A stretch of 64,000 bases of DNA from Mesorhizobium sp. B2-4-3. Lineage in GTDB: Bacteria; Pseudomonadota; Alphaproteobacteria; Rhizobiales; Rhizobiaceae. The stretch is taken from the NCBI RefSeq assembly GCF_006442815.1, contig NZ_VFVL01000010.1, forward strand, positions 1 to 64,000, read 5' to 3'. Under the pieces are notes generated by a model. The model made no database searches and had not been told where the DNA came from. It was given only the letters and a program-made list of their open reading frames with translations. A program made the position numbers and the translations under genes. Positions 51,620 to 61,177 of the stretch are shown here, in pieces (within the stretch, counting starts at the first letter, position 1; each line of letters starts with the position of its first letter).

Positions 51620-51823
51620 GCCGCCTCCTCGGCTGACATTAGTCACGGCTCTCGACAAAAGTCAAATCTGCCTGCGTGAGCTGCGATCGCCTCACGGTGG
51701 GGCTCCATCCGGATTGCCATTCCACCAAGCCGGCGCAGCATAGCATCTTCAGCCGCGGAAGGGGGATAGCGTGACGAAGGGCCTAAGGTTAGAAGGTTCG
51801 AAAAGAACCTTGGGGAGAACGGG

Positions 51824-53464
51824 ATGGCCAATCCCTACGATACAAATCTCGACAGGAACGCCGCCAACCACCAGCCGCTGACGCCGCTCACCTATCTCGA
51901 GCGCGCGGCCAAGACCTATCCCGACCATGTCGCCATCATTCATGGCAATCAGCGCATCACCTATCGCGATTTCTGGCGCCGCTCGCTGAAGCTCGCCTCG
52001 GCGCTTGCGAAGCATGGCATCGGCAAGGGCGATACGGTGACGGTGATGCTGTCCAACACGCCGCCGATGCTGGAAGCGCATTTCGGCGTGCCGATGACCA
52101 AGGCGGTGCTGCATTCGCTGAACACTCGTCTCGACGCCGCCGTCATCGCTTTCCAGTTCGACCATGCCGACAGCAAGGTGCTGATCGTCGACCGCGAGTT
52201 CTCAGGCGTCGTCAGGGAAGCGCTGGCATTGGCCAAGGTGAAGCCGTTGATCATCGACTATGACGATCCTGACTATGCCGCCGATGCGCCCTATCCGAAG
52301 GGCGAGCGGATCGGCACGCTCGACTACGAAGATTTTCTAGCCGGCGGCGATGAGGCTTTCGCCTGGTCGATGCCGGACGACGAGTGGGACGCCATCTCGC
52401 TCAACTACACCTCCGGCACGACGGGCAACCCGAAGGGCGTCGTCTATCATCATCGCGGCGCCGCGCTGATGGCCTATACCAACACCATCCATGCCGGCAT
52501 GGCCAAGCACGCGGTCTATCTCTGGACGCTGCCGATGTTCCACTGCAACGGCTGGTGTTTCCCCTGGACCTTGGCCGTGCAGGCCGGCACTCATGTCTGC
52601 CTGCGCTGGGTGCGGGCAAAACCGATGTATGACGCCATCGCCGACCATGGCGTCACGCATCTGTGCGGCGCGCCGATCGTCATGTCGGTGCTGATCAACG
52701 CGAAGGACGAGGACAAGCGCGAGTTCGCGCAGACCGTCACCTTCAACACGGCCGCGGCGCCGCCGCCGGAGGCCGTGCTTTCCGGCATGGTCGATGCCGG
52801 CTTCGCCGTCACCCATCTCTACGGCCTGACCGAGACGTATGGGCCGGCCGTCGTCAACGAATGGCACAATGAGTGGGACGCGTTGGAAAAGGGACCGAGG
52901 ACGGCGAAGAAGGCGCGCCAGGGCGTCCGCTACGCCTCGCTCGAGGGTCTCGCGGTGATGGACCCGCAGACCATGGTGGAGACGCCGGCTGACGGCGAGA
53001 CCATCGGCGAGGTCATGTTCCGCGGCAACATCGTCATGAAGGGCTACCTGAAGAACCGCAAGGCGACCGACGAAGCCTTCGCCGGCGGCTGGTTCCATTC
53101 CGGCGACCTCGGCGTCATGCATCCCGACGGCTACATCCAGCTCAAGGACCGCTCCAAGGACATCATCATCTCGGGCGGCGAGAACATCTCCTCCATCGAA
53201 GTCGAGGACGCGCTTTACAAGCATCCGTCGGTTGCCTCCTGCGGTGTGGTTGCCCGCGCCGACGACAAATGGGGCGAGGTGCCGGTCGCCTATGTGGAGC
53301 TGAAGCCCGGCAAGACCGCGACCGAGGCCGAGATCATCGAGCATTGCCGAGGGCAGCTGGCGCGCTTCAAGGTGCCGAAGGCGGTGGTGTTTGCCGAAAT
53401 CCCGAAGACCTCGACGGGGAAGATCCAGAAGTTCCGGCTGAGGGAAATGGCGAGGGGCATCTAA
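51824..53464 (+). CDS. AMP-forming acyl-CoA synthetase
   Basis: A 546-residue ligase that activates a fatty or aryl acid to its CoA thioester. The ATP motif is YTSGTTGNPKGVV near 200-212, FNTAAAPPP and LYGLTETYGPAVV follow, GWFHSGDLGVMHPDGYIQLKDRSKD is the hinge region and the catalytic lysine lies in TSTGKIQKF near the C-terminus. It resembles the medium-chain / AlkK-like group and the methylmercaptopropionate ligase DmdB; the substrate is not defined by sequence. GGGGAGAACGGG precedes the ATG. Single gene, next to a dispersed repeat. Confidence 0.9.
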   Translation: MANPYDTNLDRNAANHQPLTPLTYLERAAKTYPDHVAIIHGNQRITYRDFWRRSLKLASALAKHGIGKGDTVTVMLSNTPPMLEAHFGVPMTKAVLHSLNTRLDAAVIAFQFDHADSKVLIVDREFSGVVREALALAKVKPLIIDYDDPDYAADAPYPKGERIGTLDYEDFLAGGDEAFAWSMPDDEWDAISLNYTSGTTGNPKGVVYHHRGAALMAYTNTIHAGMAKHAVYLWTLPMFHCNGWCFPWTLAVQAGTHVCLRWVRAKPMYDAIADHGVTHLCGAPIVMSVLINAKDEDKREFAQTVTFNTAAAPPPEAVLSGMVDAGFAVTHLYGLTETYGPAVVNEWHNEWDALEKGPRTAKKARQGVRYASLEGLAVMDPQTMVETPADGETIGEVMFRGNIVMKGYLKNRKATDEAFAGGWFHSGDLGVMHPDGYIQLKDRSKDIIISGGENISSIEVEDALYKHPSVASCGVVARADDKWGEVPVAYVELKPGKTATEAEIIEHCRGQLARFKVPKAVVFAEIPKTSTGKIQKFRLREMARGI

Positions 53465-53467
53465 CTT

Positions 53468-53689
53468 TCGTCATCCTAGGGTGGAGCAGTCGCGAAGCGA
53501 CGTCGCGGAAACCCTAGGATCCATGCCGTGACCGAGCGGCAGTGCTCCAGCGGACGAGGACAGCCACCAGCGGGCACCGCGCACATTGGCGTAACATATT
53601 GATCCGCCTCACTCTTCGGCGAGCGTCACGGCATGGATCCTCGGGTCTGCGCGCGTCGCTTCGCTCCTTGCTCCGCCCGTGGATGACGA
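53468..53689. repeat. Dispersed intergenic element, family B, copy 3
   Basis: TCGTCATCCTAGGG at the left and GGATGACGA at the right. The arms CCTAGGATCCATGCCGTGAC and GTCACGGCATGGATCCTCGG repeat the copies at 37728 and 46143; this copy is the longest, about 222 bp, because its centre is expanded. It starts 4 nt after the acyl-CoA synthetase stop. Confidence 0.75.
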
Positions 53690-53740
53690 CGTACAGGCGG
53701 CAATGGCTAGTCGCCGACGCCAGCCGCAGACCCTTGTTCC

Positions 53741-53861
53741 TGTCACCATCTGTCACCATCTGTCACCAAATTATACGCGTACGTCGATTTCGCGTTGACT
53801 CCCTGCCGCTTTCGTTTTACGAATGACGAAAATCGAAATTCGTCACTCGTCAAAACGAAAG
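53741..53861. promoter_or_regulatory. Decamer direct repeats, promoter and TetR operator before the efflux operon
   Basis: TGTCACCATC is repeated at 53741 and 53751 and again as TGTCACCAAA at 53761, a 10-bp period of one helix turn. A promoter TTGACT (53795-53800), 17 nt, TACGAA (53818-53823) follows. Over its -10 region lies a long imperfect palindrome: CTTTCGTTTT at 53809-53818 mirrors AAAACGAAAG at 53852-53861, and GACGAA mirrors TTCGTC nearer the centre. It is the expected site for the TetR protein made from 53866. Confidence 0.7.
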
Positions 53862-53865
53862 CGCC

Positions 53866-54471
53866 ATGTCAGAAGCCGCCAACATCGTGGCAGACCCCGC
53901 CAGACAGGAGAATGTGACCCGCATTCTCGACTGCGCGGAGCGCCTGTTCCGCCACTACGGCTACGGCAAGACCAACGTCGCCGACATTGCCCGCGAGCTC
54001 GGCATGTCGCCGGCCAACATCTACCGCTTCTTTGCCTCCAAGGTCGAAATCCACCAGGCCGTCTGCGGCCGCATGCTCGGCGCCAGCTACAAGATGGCCT
54101 ACGAGATCATGCACCTCCCGGTCAGCGCCGAGGAGCGGCTGCGCCGCTACATCCATGCCCAGTACAAGATGACGCTGGAGGTCATGCTCGACCAGGAGAA
54201 GGTGCATGAGATGGTGATCGTCGCGCTGGAGCGCGATTGGGGCGTCATCGACAAGCATGTCAACAGCGTTCACGACCTCTACGCCGAGGTGATCCGCGAG
54301 GGCATCGAGGCCGGCGAGTTCAGGCAGCAGGACCCGGAGACCGCCTCGCGCTGCTTCGGCGCCGCCACCGTCATTCTCTGCCACCCGCAGATGGTGGCGC
54401 AGTGCCTTGCCAAGACCAACCGGGCAATGCCCGACGAACTTATCGACTACGCCATCAGAGCCTTGAAATAG
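53866..54471 (+). CDS. TetR-family repressor of the efflux operon
   Basis: A 201-residue TetR regulator. The helix-turn-helix region ILDCAERLFRHYGYGKTNVA through IARELGMSPANIYRFFASKV (about 18-60) is typical; the C-terminal ligand domain shows an AcrR-like LCHPQMVAQC near 170-180. It is the first gene of a rightward run with the periplasmic adaptor and the RND pump. A long palindrome directly upstream suggests autorepression. The inducer is probably a toxic substrate of the pump. Confidence 0.9.
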   Translation: MSEAANIVADPARQENVTRILDCAERLFRHYGYGKTNVADIARELGMSPANIYRFFASKVEIHQAVCGRMLGASYKMAYEIMHLPVSAEERLRRYIHAQYKMTLEVMLDQEKVHEMVIVALERDWGVIDKHVNSVHDLYAEVIREGIEAGEFRQQDPETASRCFGAATVILCHPQMVAQCLAKTNRAMPDELIDYAIRALK

Positions 54472-54526
54472 CCGCCGCCCGCCGGGCGCGGTTTCAATAA
54501 ATCATCTCCAGTTCGGGAGTGCTAAG

Positions 54527-55690
54527 GTGTCATTGTCCAGTTCCATCCTCCGCAGGCTGCCGGCCGCCGGCCTCCCAACCGCCGCCATCGTCGCGGCAGT
54601 GCTCGGCCTCGCCGGCTGCAGCCAGGAGAAGGCCGAGGTCGTCCAGGAAGTCGTCCGGCCGGTGAAAGTGGTCGAGATCGGGGAGGCGCAGACCACCCGT
54701 CAGCTTGACTATTCCGGTTCGGTGCGCGCCCGCACCGAGATGAATCTCGGCTTCCGCATCGCCGGCAAGGTGACCGAGCGCCTGGTCGATATTGGCCAGC
54801 ATGTGAATGAGGGCGACGTGCTCGCCCGCGTCGATCCAGCCGATTATGAATTGTCGGTGAAGAGCGCTGCTGCCAGCCTCGACGCCGCCGAGCGCCAGGT
54901 CGAGACCGTCGACCTCGCCAGGAAGCGCGCCGAGCAGCTCTATGCCAAGAACTTCGCGCCGAAATCGCAGCTCGATCAGGCGCGTCTGACCTACGACCAG
55001 GCGGTGGCGACGCGCGATGCCGCGCGCTCGACGCTGGCCCAGGCGCAGAACCAGGTCCAGTATGCCGATCTCAAGGCCAGCAAGAACGGCATCGTCACTG
55101 CCATCTCCGCCGATGTCGGCCAAGTGGTCGCCGCCGGCACGCCGGTGATGACCGTCGCGGTCGACGGTGAGAAGGAAGTTTCGATCGCGGTGCCGGAGAT
55201 GGATATCGCAGGCTTCAAGCCCGGCAAGGAGGTCAAGGCAAACTTTTGGTCGGACGAAGGGCTCACCCTTGACGGCAAAGTCCGCGAGGTCGCCGGCAGC
55301 GCCGATCCGCAGTCGCGCACCTTCGCCGTCCGGGTTTCGCTGCCCAACGATCCGCGCGTGCTGCTCGGCATGACCGCCAATGTCCAGGCGACCGTCGGCA
55401 GCAAGGCGCAGCTCGTGTCGATCCCGCTGACCGCGATGACCGAGAAGGACGGCAAGCAGATCGTCTGGACGGTCGACCGCGCCTCCGACACGGTCCATCC
55501 GCGCCCGATCAAGGTCGCCAATTTTACCGCCGACGGCGTCGCAGTGGCCGATGGCCTCAAGCAGGGCGACGTCGTGGTCGCGGCCGGCACACAGTTCATG
55601 ACCGAGAACCTGAAGGTCAAGCTTTCAAGCGACGCCCAGCAATCCGCATCAGCGGAAGGTGACGTCGCCACCACCAGCAGCCTGCACTAA
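54527..55690 (+). CDS. RND efflux periplasmic adaptor (MFP), GTG start
   Basis: A membrane fusion protein of 387 residues that links the inner-membrane pump to an outer-membrane channel. The leader ends in the lipobox LGLAGC with Cys31 as lipidation site. The barrel-sandwich halves (RIAGKVTERLVDIGQHVNEG, about 74-93, and the later NGIVTAISADVGQVVAAGTP, about 185-204) flank a coiled-coil hairpin at about 105-180. GTG at 54527 has GGGAG upstream. It is 55 nt after the TetR gene and is followed by the pump after a 249-nt gap with an inverted repeat. No outer-membrane channel gene is in the window. Confidence 0.9.
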   Translation: MSLSSSILRRLPAAGLPTAAIVAAVLGLAGCSQEKAEVVQEVVRPVKVVEIGEAQTTRQLDYSGSVRARTEMNLGFRIAGKVTERLVDIGQHVNEGDVLARVDPADYELSVKSAAASLDAAERQVETVDLARKRAEQLYAKNFAPKSQLDQARLTYDQAVATRDAARSTLAQAQNQVQYADLKASKNGIVTAISADVGQVVAAGTPVMTVAVDGEKEVSIAVPEMDIAGFKPGKEVKANFWSDEGLTLDGKVREVAGSADPQSRTFAVRVSLPNDPRVLLGMTANVQATVGSKAQLVSIPLTAMTEKDGKQIVWTVDRASDTVHPRPIKVANFTADGVAVADGLKQGDVVVAAGTQFMTENLKVKLSSDAQQSASAEGDVATTSSLH

Positions 55691-55751
55691 CCAGGCGTAA
55701 CGAACGCCTTTCCCGCTCTCGCTGCGTCAAGCCGCGAGCCGGGGAGGGCAT

Positions 55752-55874
55752 GGGTTCCGGGCGGCGAACGCCCGATCGTGAGATGCCGGCATGTTGGCTC
55801 CCCCGCAGCAGTGCCGCGTCCAGCGCGATTTGCGAGTCTCTCTCCGCTTGAGGGGTCTCGCCGCCCGGAAGCCC
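55752..55874 (+). repeat. Long-range inverted repeat between adaptor and pump genes
   Basis: GGGTTCCGGGCGGCGA at 55752-55767 and TCGCCGCCCGGAAGCCC at 55858-55874 are complementary except for one unpaired base, with 90 nt between. The structure lies in the gap between adaptor and pump genes and may set the adaptor:pump ratio through mRNA stability or attenuation. Confidence 0.6.
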
Positions 55875-55939
55875 ACCGAACTTAGAAGCGGCATGCCAAG
55901 CGAGCGTGCCTTGCCGATCAATTGGACTGGACATGTGCC

Positions 55940-58900
55940 ATGACCACCACCGACAGCAGCACTGAAAAGCGGCCCTTCAACCTTTCGCGCTGGGCGATCG
56001 GACATCCGAGCATCGCCCGCTTCCTGTTCGGGCTGATCATCCTTGCCGGCGCGCTCGGCCTGATGCGCATGGGCCAGAAGGAAGACCCGGACTTCACCTT
56101 CCGCGTCATGGTGGTGCAGGCGACCTGGCCCGGCGCGTCGATCCAGGACATGGAGGATCAGGTCGTCAACAAGATCGAGCGCAAGCTGCAGGAAACGCCG
56201 CATCTCGATTTCGTGCGTTCCTACACCCGCGCTGGCAGCGCCATCATCACCTTGCAGGTCAAGGGCGACACCAACACCGAGGAGGTGAAGGACGCCTTCT
56301 ACCAGGTGCGCAAGAAGGTCGGCGACATTTCCAACGAATTGCCGCAGGGCCTACTCGGTCCCTATTTCAACGACGAGTTCGGCGACACTTTCATCACGCT
56401 GCATTCGATCAGCGGCAACGGCTTCACCTATCCGGAGCTGAAGCAGTTCGCCATCCAGGCGCGCGACATGCTGTTGACGACGCCGGGCGTCGAAAAGGCC
56501 GTCATCATCGGCGACCAGCCGCAGAAGATCTATATCGACGTCTCGTCCAAGGCGCTGGCCGAGCGCGGCCTGACCATTGTCGACCTGCAGAATGCCGTGA
56601 AGGGGCAGAATGCCGTCGATCCGGCGGGCTCCGTCGACACCGGCCTGCGCTCGGTGCGCATCTCGGTCGAGGGCGACGTCACCAAGGCCGCGGATATCCG
56701 CGAGCTCAGGCTGCGCTCCGGCAACCAGGTGACGCGCCTCGGCGACATCGCCACGGTCTCTTCCGGCCTTCAGGATCCTTACGACAACAAATACCTCTTC
56801 AACGGCCATGAGAGCGTCCAGCTCGGCGTCGTCATGGCCAAGGGTTTTAACGTCAGGGACGTCGGCAAGGACGTCGAGGCGACCTATCAGCGCTTCGAGG
56901 CGGGGCTGCCTTACGGTGTGTCGGTCGACCAGATCTCCGACCAGCCCCAGGTCGTCAAGGACGCGGTGAGCGAGTTCATGGAGGCGCTCGGCGAGGCGCT
57001 GCTCATCGTGCTTGCAGTCTCGCTACTGTCGATCGGTTGGCGCTCCGGCCTGGTGATCGCCATCGCCATCCCGCTGGTCTTGGCCGCCACCTTCGCCATC
57101 ATGTACGAGATCGGCATCGACCTGCAGCGCATCTCGCTCGGCGCGCTCATCATTGCGCTCGGCCTGTTGGTCGACGATGCGATGATCGTCGTCGAGATGA
57201 TGGAGCGAAAGCTCGAGGAAGGGCTGGTCAAGATCGAGGCGGCAAGCTTCGCCTACACCTCGACCGCTTTCCCGATGCTGACCGGCACGCTGATCACCAC
57301 GGCCGGCTTCATCCCGGTCGGCTTCGCCGCCTCCACCGCCGGCGAATATGTGCGCACGCTGTTCTATGTCGTCGGCATCGCGCTCGTCGTGTCCTGGTTC
57401 GTCGCGGTCTATTTCACGCCGTGGCTGGGCTACATGATCCTGAAGCAGCGCAAGCATGCCGGCACCCATCACGATGTCTTCGACACCGGCTTTTATCGCC
57501 GCCTGCGCGCGACGGTCGCCTGGGCCGTGCGCCACCGCATCATCGTGCTGGTGATGACGCTGGTCACCTTCGCCACCAGCCTCTGGGCCTTCCAGTTCAT
57601 CCCGCAGAACTTCTTCCCGCAGTCCTCGCGCCCGGAAATCCTGGTCGATCTCTGGCTGCCGGAAGGCACCTCGATCAAGGAGGTCGAGAAGCAGGCCAAG
57701 TCGTTTGAAGGCAGGATGGCGGACGATCCGGACAAACGCTTCATCGCCACCTATATCGGCGAAGGCGCGCCGCGCTTCTTCCTGCCGCTCGACCAGCAGC
57801 TCCGCAACCCGAACTTCGCCCAGCTCTTGGTCATGGCCAAGGACGAGCCGGCGCGCGAGCGGCTGATCGTCAAGATGCGCAAGATCCTGGCGCAGGATTT
57901 CCCCTCGATCCGCGGCAAGGTCGACCGTCTCTTCCTCGGTCCGCCGACCGGCTGGCCGGTGCAGATGCGCGTCATGGGTCCGGACCGCCAGGAGGTACGC
58001 CGCATTGCCGATGAGGTGAAGGCGAAGTTCCAGGCCAACCCGCTGCTCGGCGCCATCCATGACGACTGGCTGGAGCCGGTGCCGGCGATGAAGCTGGTGA
58101 TCGATCAGGATCGCGCTCGCGCCCTTGGCGTCACCTCGCAGCGCGTCCGCCAGATGCTGCAGGCCACCATGTCCGGCGCGCCGCTCGACGACTTCCGCGA
58201 CGGCGAGGAGACGGTCTCGATCGTCGCCCGCGAGCCGGACGCGACCCGCAAGCTGCTGTCCTCGGTGGACTCCGTCTATATCCCGACCGACTTCGGCGGC
58301 TCGGTGCCGCTCTCGCAGGTGGCCAAGGTCGTGCCGGTCATGGAGCAGGGCATCGAATGGCGGCGCGACCGCCTGCCGACGATCAGCGTGCGCGCCACGC
58401 TGCCGGACGGCGTGCAGTCGAACGACGTCGTCACCAAGATGTACAACGACATGAAGGACCTGCGCGCCGGCCTGGCGCCCGGCTACAAGGTCGAGATCCA
58501 GGGCGGCGCCGAGGATTCGGCCGAGAGCCAGGCCTCGATCGCCGCCAAGGCGCCGATCATGCTCGCCATCATCGTCGTGCTCCTGATGGTCCAGCTGCAG
58601 CATTTCGGCAAGTCGATGCTGGTGCTGGCCACTGGCCCGCTGGGCATCATCGGCGCCGCCGCGGCGCTGCTGATCAGCGGCGCGCCGTTCGGCTTCGTCG
58701 CCATCCTCGGCGTGATCGCGCTGCTCGGCATCATCATGCGCAACTCGATCATCCTGGTCGACCAGATCGACCAGGACATCGCGGCCGGCATGGAGCGATC
58801 GGAAGCGATCGTGGGTGCTGCCGTGCGCCGCTTCCGGCCGATCATGCTGACGGCGCTGACCGCCGTGCTGGCGCTGATCCCGATCTCGCGCGCCGTCTTC

Positions 58901-59092
58901 TGGGGGCCGCTGGCCTACGCCATGATGGGCGGCATCCTGGTCGCCACCGTGCTCACCATCCTGGTGCTGCCGGCCGGCTACGCCCTGTTCTTCGGCCGCG
59001 CGCCGAAAAAGGCCAAGACCGACGAGCAGGCGCCTGAGCCGGAGAAGATCGAAGGCATTGAAAGACCGCAACTAGCCCTGGCAGCGGAATAA
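55940..59092 (+). CDS. RND multidrug efflux pump, inner-membrane component
   Basis: A proton-driven exporter of 1050 residues. It has the duplicated RND plan: a first membrane helix near 25-45, a large periplasmic loop, a membrane bundle about 330-530, a second loop and a final bundle about 860-1020. The proton relay Asp-Asp pair lies in ALGLLVDDAMIVVEMMERKL near 400-420. The sequence RPEILVDLWLPEGTSIKEVE marks the second loop's porter domain. It is of the acriflavine-resistance (AcrB/D/F) family. The ATG at 55940 (MTTTDSS) is preferred to a TTG at 55922. The operon lacks an outer-membrane factor, so TolC elsewhere must serve. Confidence 0.92.
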   Translation: MTTTDSSTEKRPFNLSRWAIGHPSIARFLFGLIILAGALGLMRMGQKEDPDFTFRVMVVQATWPGASIQDMEDQVVNKIERKLQETPHLDFVRSYTRAGSAIITLQVKGDTNTEEVKDAFYQVRKKVGDISNELPQGLLGPYFNDEFGDTFITLHSISGNGFTYPELKQFAIQARDMLLTTPGVEKAVIIGDQPQKIYIDVSSKALAERGLTIVDLQNAVKGQNAVDPAGSVDTGLRSVRISVEGDVTKAADIRELRLRSGNQVTRLGDIATVSSGLQDPYDNKYLFNGHESVQLGVVMAKGFNVRDVGKDVEATYQRFEAGLPYGVSVDQISDQPQVVKDAVSEFMEALGEALLIVLAVSLLSIGWRSGLVIAIAIPLVLAATFAIMYEIGIDLQRISLGALIIALGLLVDDAMIVVEMMERKLEEGLVKIEAASFAYTSTAFPMLTGTLITTAGFIPVGFAASTAGEYVRTLFYVVGIALVVSWFVAVYFTPWLGYMILKQRKHAGTHHDVFDTGFYRRLRATVAWAVRHRIIVLVMTLVTFATSLWAFQFIPQNFFPQSSRPEILVDLWLPEGTSIKEVEKQAKSFEGRMADDPDKRFIATYIGEGAPRFFLPLDQQLRNPNFAQLLVMAKDEPARERLIVKMRKILAQDFPSIRGKVDRLFLGPPTGWPVQMRVMGPDRQEVRRIADEVKAKFQANPLLGAIHDDWLEPVPAMKLVIDQDRARALGVTSQRVRQMLQATMSGAPLDDFRDGEETVSIVAREPDATRKLLSSVDSVYIPTDFGGSVPLSQVAKVVPVMEQGIEWRRDRLPTISVRATLPDGVQSNDVVTKMYNDMKDLRAGLAPGYKVEIQGGAEDSAESQASIAAKAPIMLAIIVVLLMVQLQHFGKSMLVLATGPLGIIGAAAALLISGAPFGFVAILGVIALLGIIMRNSIILVDQIDQDIAAGMERSEAIVGAAVRRFRPIMLTALTAVLALIPISRAVFWGPLAYAMMGGILVATVLTILVLPAGYALFFGRAPKKAKTDEQAPEPEKIEGIERPQLALAAE

Positions 59093-59210
59093 GGTGGCAA
59101 CCTGGAATCATCCGCCATCGTCATCAGACGGTGGCGGATGATCTGCATGTACGGGCAACCACATCTTGACGACGCCGTACGCCGGTCAGTCTTCGCTTAC
59201 TGGCGCCAAA

Positions 59211-59242
59211 TGAAATGAAACGGGCGCGCCGAAGCGCGCCCG
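59211..59242 (-). terminator. Intrinsic terminator of the APC permease gene
   Basis: On the minus strand CGGGCGCGC, loop TTCG, GCGCGCCCG is followed by TTTCATTTCA. The 9-bp GC stem with a UUCG tetraloop lies 20 nt past the permease stop at 59263. Confidence 0.85.
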
Positions 59243-59262
59243 CTTCCTTTCAGGTTGCCACG

Positions 59263-60972
59263 CTAGATGACGAACACCCAGTTGGCGATCAGCATCACGA
59301 TCACGCCGGCAATCAATGTCAGGTAGGGCAGCATGCCCGCCTTTTTGACCGAGAGGTCCGCTCCCGCCATGCCGAGGTCGGCCAGCATGTGATCGGGGAA
59401 CTTGCCCTTGTCCTGGATGTAGTGACGGAAGCAGAACACCGGGATGATCAACGCCGCCGTGATCAGGCCGGCCCACAGCGCCATCGGGTTCCACACCTTG
59501 GCGCCGGCGCCCATGAAGATCGCGTTGACATAGGCGAAGATGGCGCCGATGCCGAGCAGCCAGGTCGGCGCCTTCCAGGGACGATTGATGTGGCCGTTGT
59601 CGATGCGGTGGATCCAGCCGGCGTTGAGGTTGAGGAAGTTGAAGATGATGTAGCCGCAATTCGACACGGCGAGGATGAAGAAGAAGCTCGTCGCGTCGGC
59701 CGAGGCGATGGCCAGCACGATCAGGTTGAAGCAGAGGTCGGTCCACATCGCCCGCGTCGGCGCGCCATGCTCGTTGACATGGCTGAGATAGCGCGGCAGC
59801 CAGCCGTCGACCGAGCCCTGGTAGAGCGTGCGCGAGGAGCCGGCCATCGCCGTCATGATGCAGAGCACCAGCGCCAGGATCATCAGCATCACCAGCAGGC
59901 TGTGGATCAGCTTGCCGCCGCCGACCATGCCGGCCAGCGCGTCGGCGACGCCCGAGCCGTCGACGATCGGCGTCGCCAGCATGCCGTTGAGCCCCAGCAC
60001 GCCTTGGAAGGTGAAGGGCACCAGGATGAACAGCAGCATGCAAAGCAGGCCGGAATAGAAGATCGCCTTGAACGTGTCGGTGCCGGGGTTCTTGAACTCC
60101 GACGTGTAGCAGACGGCCGTCTCGAAGCCGTAGGTCGACCATGCCGCGATGAACATGCCGCCCAGCACCAGCGTCCAGCCGGCGATGTTCCACGAACCCG
60201 GGTCGGGCGCGTAGGCGGCCGCCAACGGCACCAGCGGCGAGAAGTTCGACCAGTCGATCTGGCCCGTGAAGATCGGCACGACGCCGACGATCAGCATCGG
60301 GATGATGACCAGCAGGCCGATATATTTCTGCACGTTGGCCGTGCCGAGGATGCCGCGATGCTGGATGGCGAAGATGATCAGCATCAGCACCGCGCCGATG
60401 AAGAAGGTGGCGTTGAAGGTGAAGGACACCGGACCCAGCGTGTGGCTCCACAATGACCAGGTGCGGATCGCGGGCGTGGCGGCAACCGCCACAGCGGCGA
60501 TGGCATCGGCGGGCGCCGTTCCGGCATGCGCGGCGATGTAGGCGACGACTTCCGGCGATGTCTCGGTGAAGGCCGGGATCGGCGCCAGCGCGTTGAGGAT
60601 GTAGGCGGCGGCGATCGAGCAGCCGAGCGACAGCACCGGCGACCAGGCGAACCAGTTGCACCACACCGACAGCGGCGCGATGAACTTGGAATAACGCAGC
60701 CAGGCGGTCGCACCGTAGATCGAGGCGCCGCCAGATTTGTTCGGAAACAGGCCTGCAATCTCGGCATAGGTGAAGGATTGCAGGAAACCCATGATCATGG
60801 ACACCGTCCAGATCAGGAAGGCCAGCGTCCCGGTCGTGCCGGCGATACCGCCGATCGAGAACAGGACCAGCGCTGGAACGCCGCTTGCCACCCAGAAGGC
60901 GCCACGCCAATCGATATGCCTGAGCAGCTTGCTTTCGACAGGCTGCTCGAGGGCCGTGCTTATCGTGCTCAT
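59263..60972 (-). CDS. APC-superfamily amino acid permease
   Basis: An integral membrane transporter of 569 residues with 12-14 hydrophobic segments. The opening WVASGVPALVLFSIGGIAGT near 26-45 and FAEIAGLFPNKSGGASIY-like TYAEIAGLFPNKSGGASIYG near 68-87 are characteristic of the APC superfamily, and GFETAVCYTSEFKNPGTDT near 280-298 is the conserved loop. It reads in the same direction as the DUF1989-GcvT gene 361 nt upstream, but a full palindromic element lies between them. The substrate would be an amino compound processed by that enzyme, or an unrelated amino acid. Confidence 0.9.
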   Translation of the reverse strand: MSTISTALEQPVESKLLRHIDWRGAFWVASGVPALVLFSIGGIAGTTGTLAFLIWTVSMIMGFLQSFTYAEIAGLFPNKSGGASIYGATAWLRYSKFIAPLSVWCNWFAWSPVLSLGCSIAAAYILNALAPIPAFTETSPEVVAYIAAHAGTAPADAIAAVAVAATPAIRTWSLWSHTLGPVSFTFNATFFIGAVLMLIIFAIQHRGILGTANVQKYIGLLVIIPMLIVGVVPIFTGQIDWSNFSPLVPLAAAYAPDPGSWNIAGWTLVLGGMFIAAWSTYGFETAVCYTSEFKNPGTDTFKAIFYSGLLCMLLFILVPFTFQGVLGLNGMLATPIVDGSGVADALAGMVGGGKLIHSLLVMLMILALVLCIMTAMAGSSRTLYQGSVDGWLPRYLSHVNEHGAPTRAMWTDLCFNLIVLAIASADATSFFFILAVSNCGYIIFNFLNLNAGWIHRIDNGHINRPWKAPTWLLGIGAIFAYVNAIFMGAGAKVWNPMALWAGLITAALIIPVFCFRHYIQDKGKFPDHMLADLGMAGADLSVKKAGMLPYLTLIAGVIVMLIANWVFVI

Positions 60973-61177
60973 ATCTTGTGTCTTCCCCTTTTTTCTGTTC
61001 CCCGCCGGCGACGCTTCGGCTCTCGCGAAGCTTGCTCCCCGGCAAATTACCGTCGACCCGTCGTGTTTCCACTCAGTCGTATTTTTTTCTTAAGAGTGAA
61101 GATTGATCCGACGCGCTTTCGCGTCAAGCGTTTTGTGAATGTCATGCACATCACGCTTGCGCGCGACAGCGATCTTC

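Noticed and set aside
57023-59071. A 682-codon minus-strand frame opposite the RND pump gene, and similar ones opposite other long genes
   Set aside because: Composition (runs of Arg, His, Asp, Gln) is that of third-position GC bias mirrored on the other strand; the plus-strand protein is a complete RND pump.
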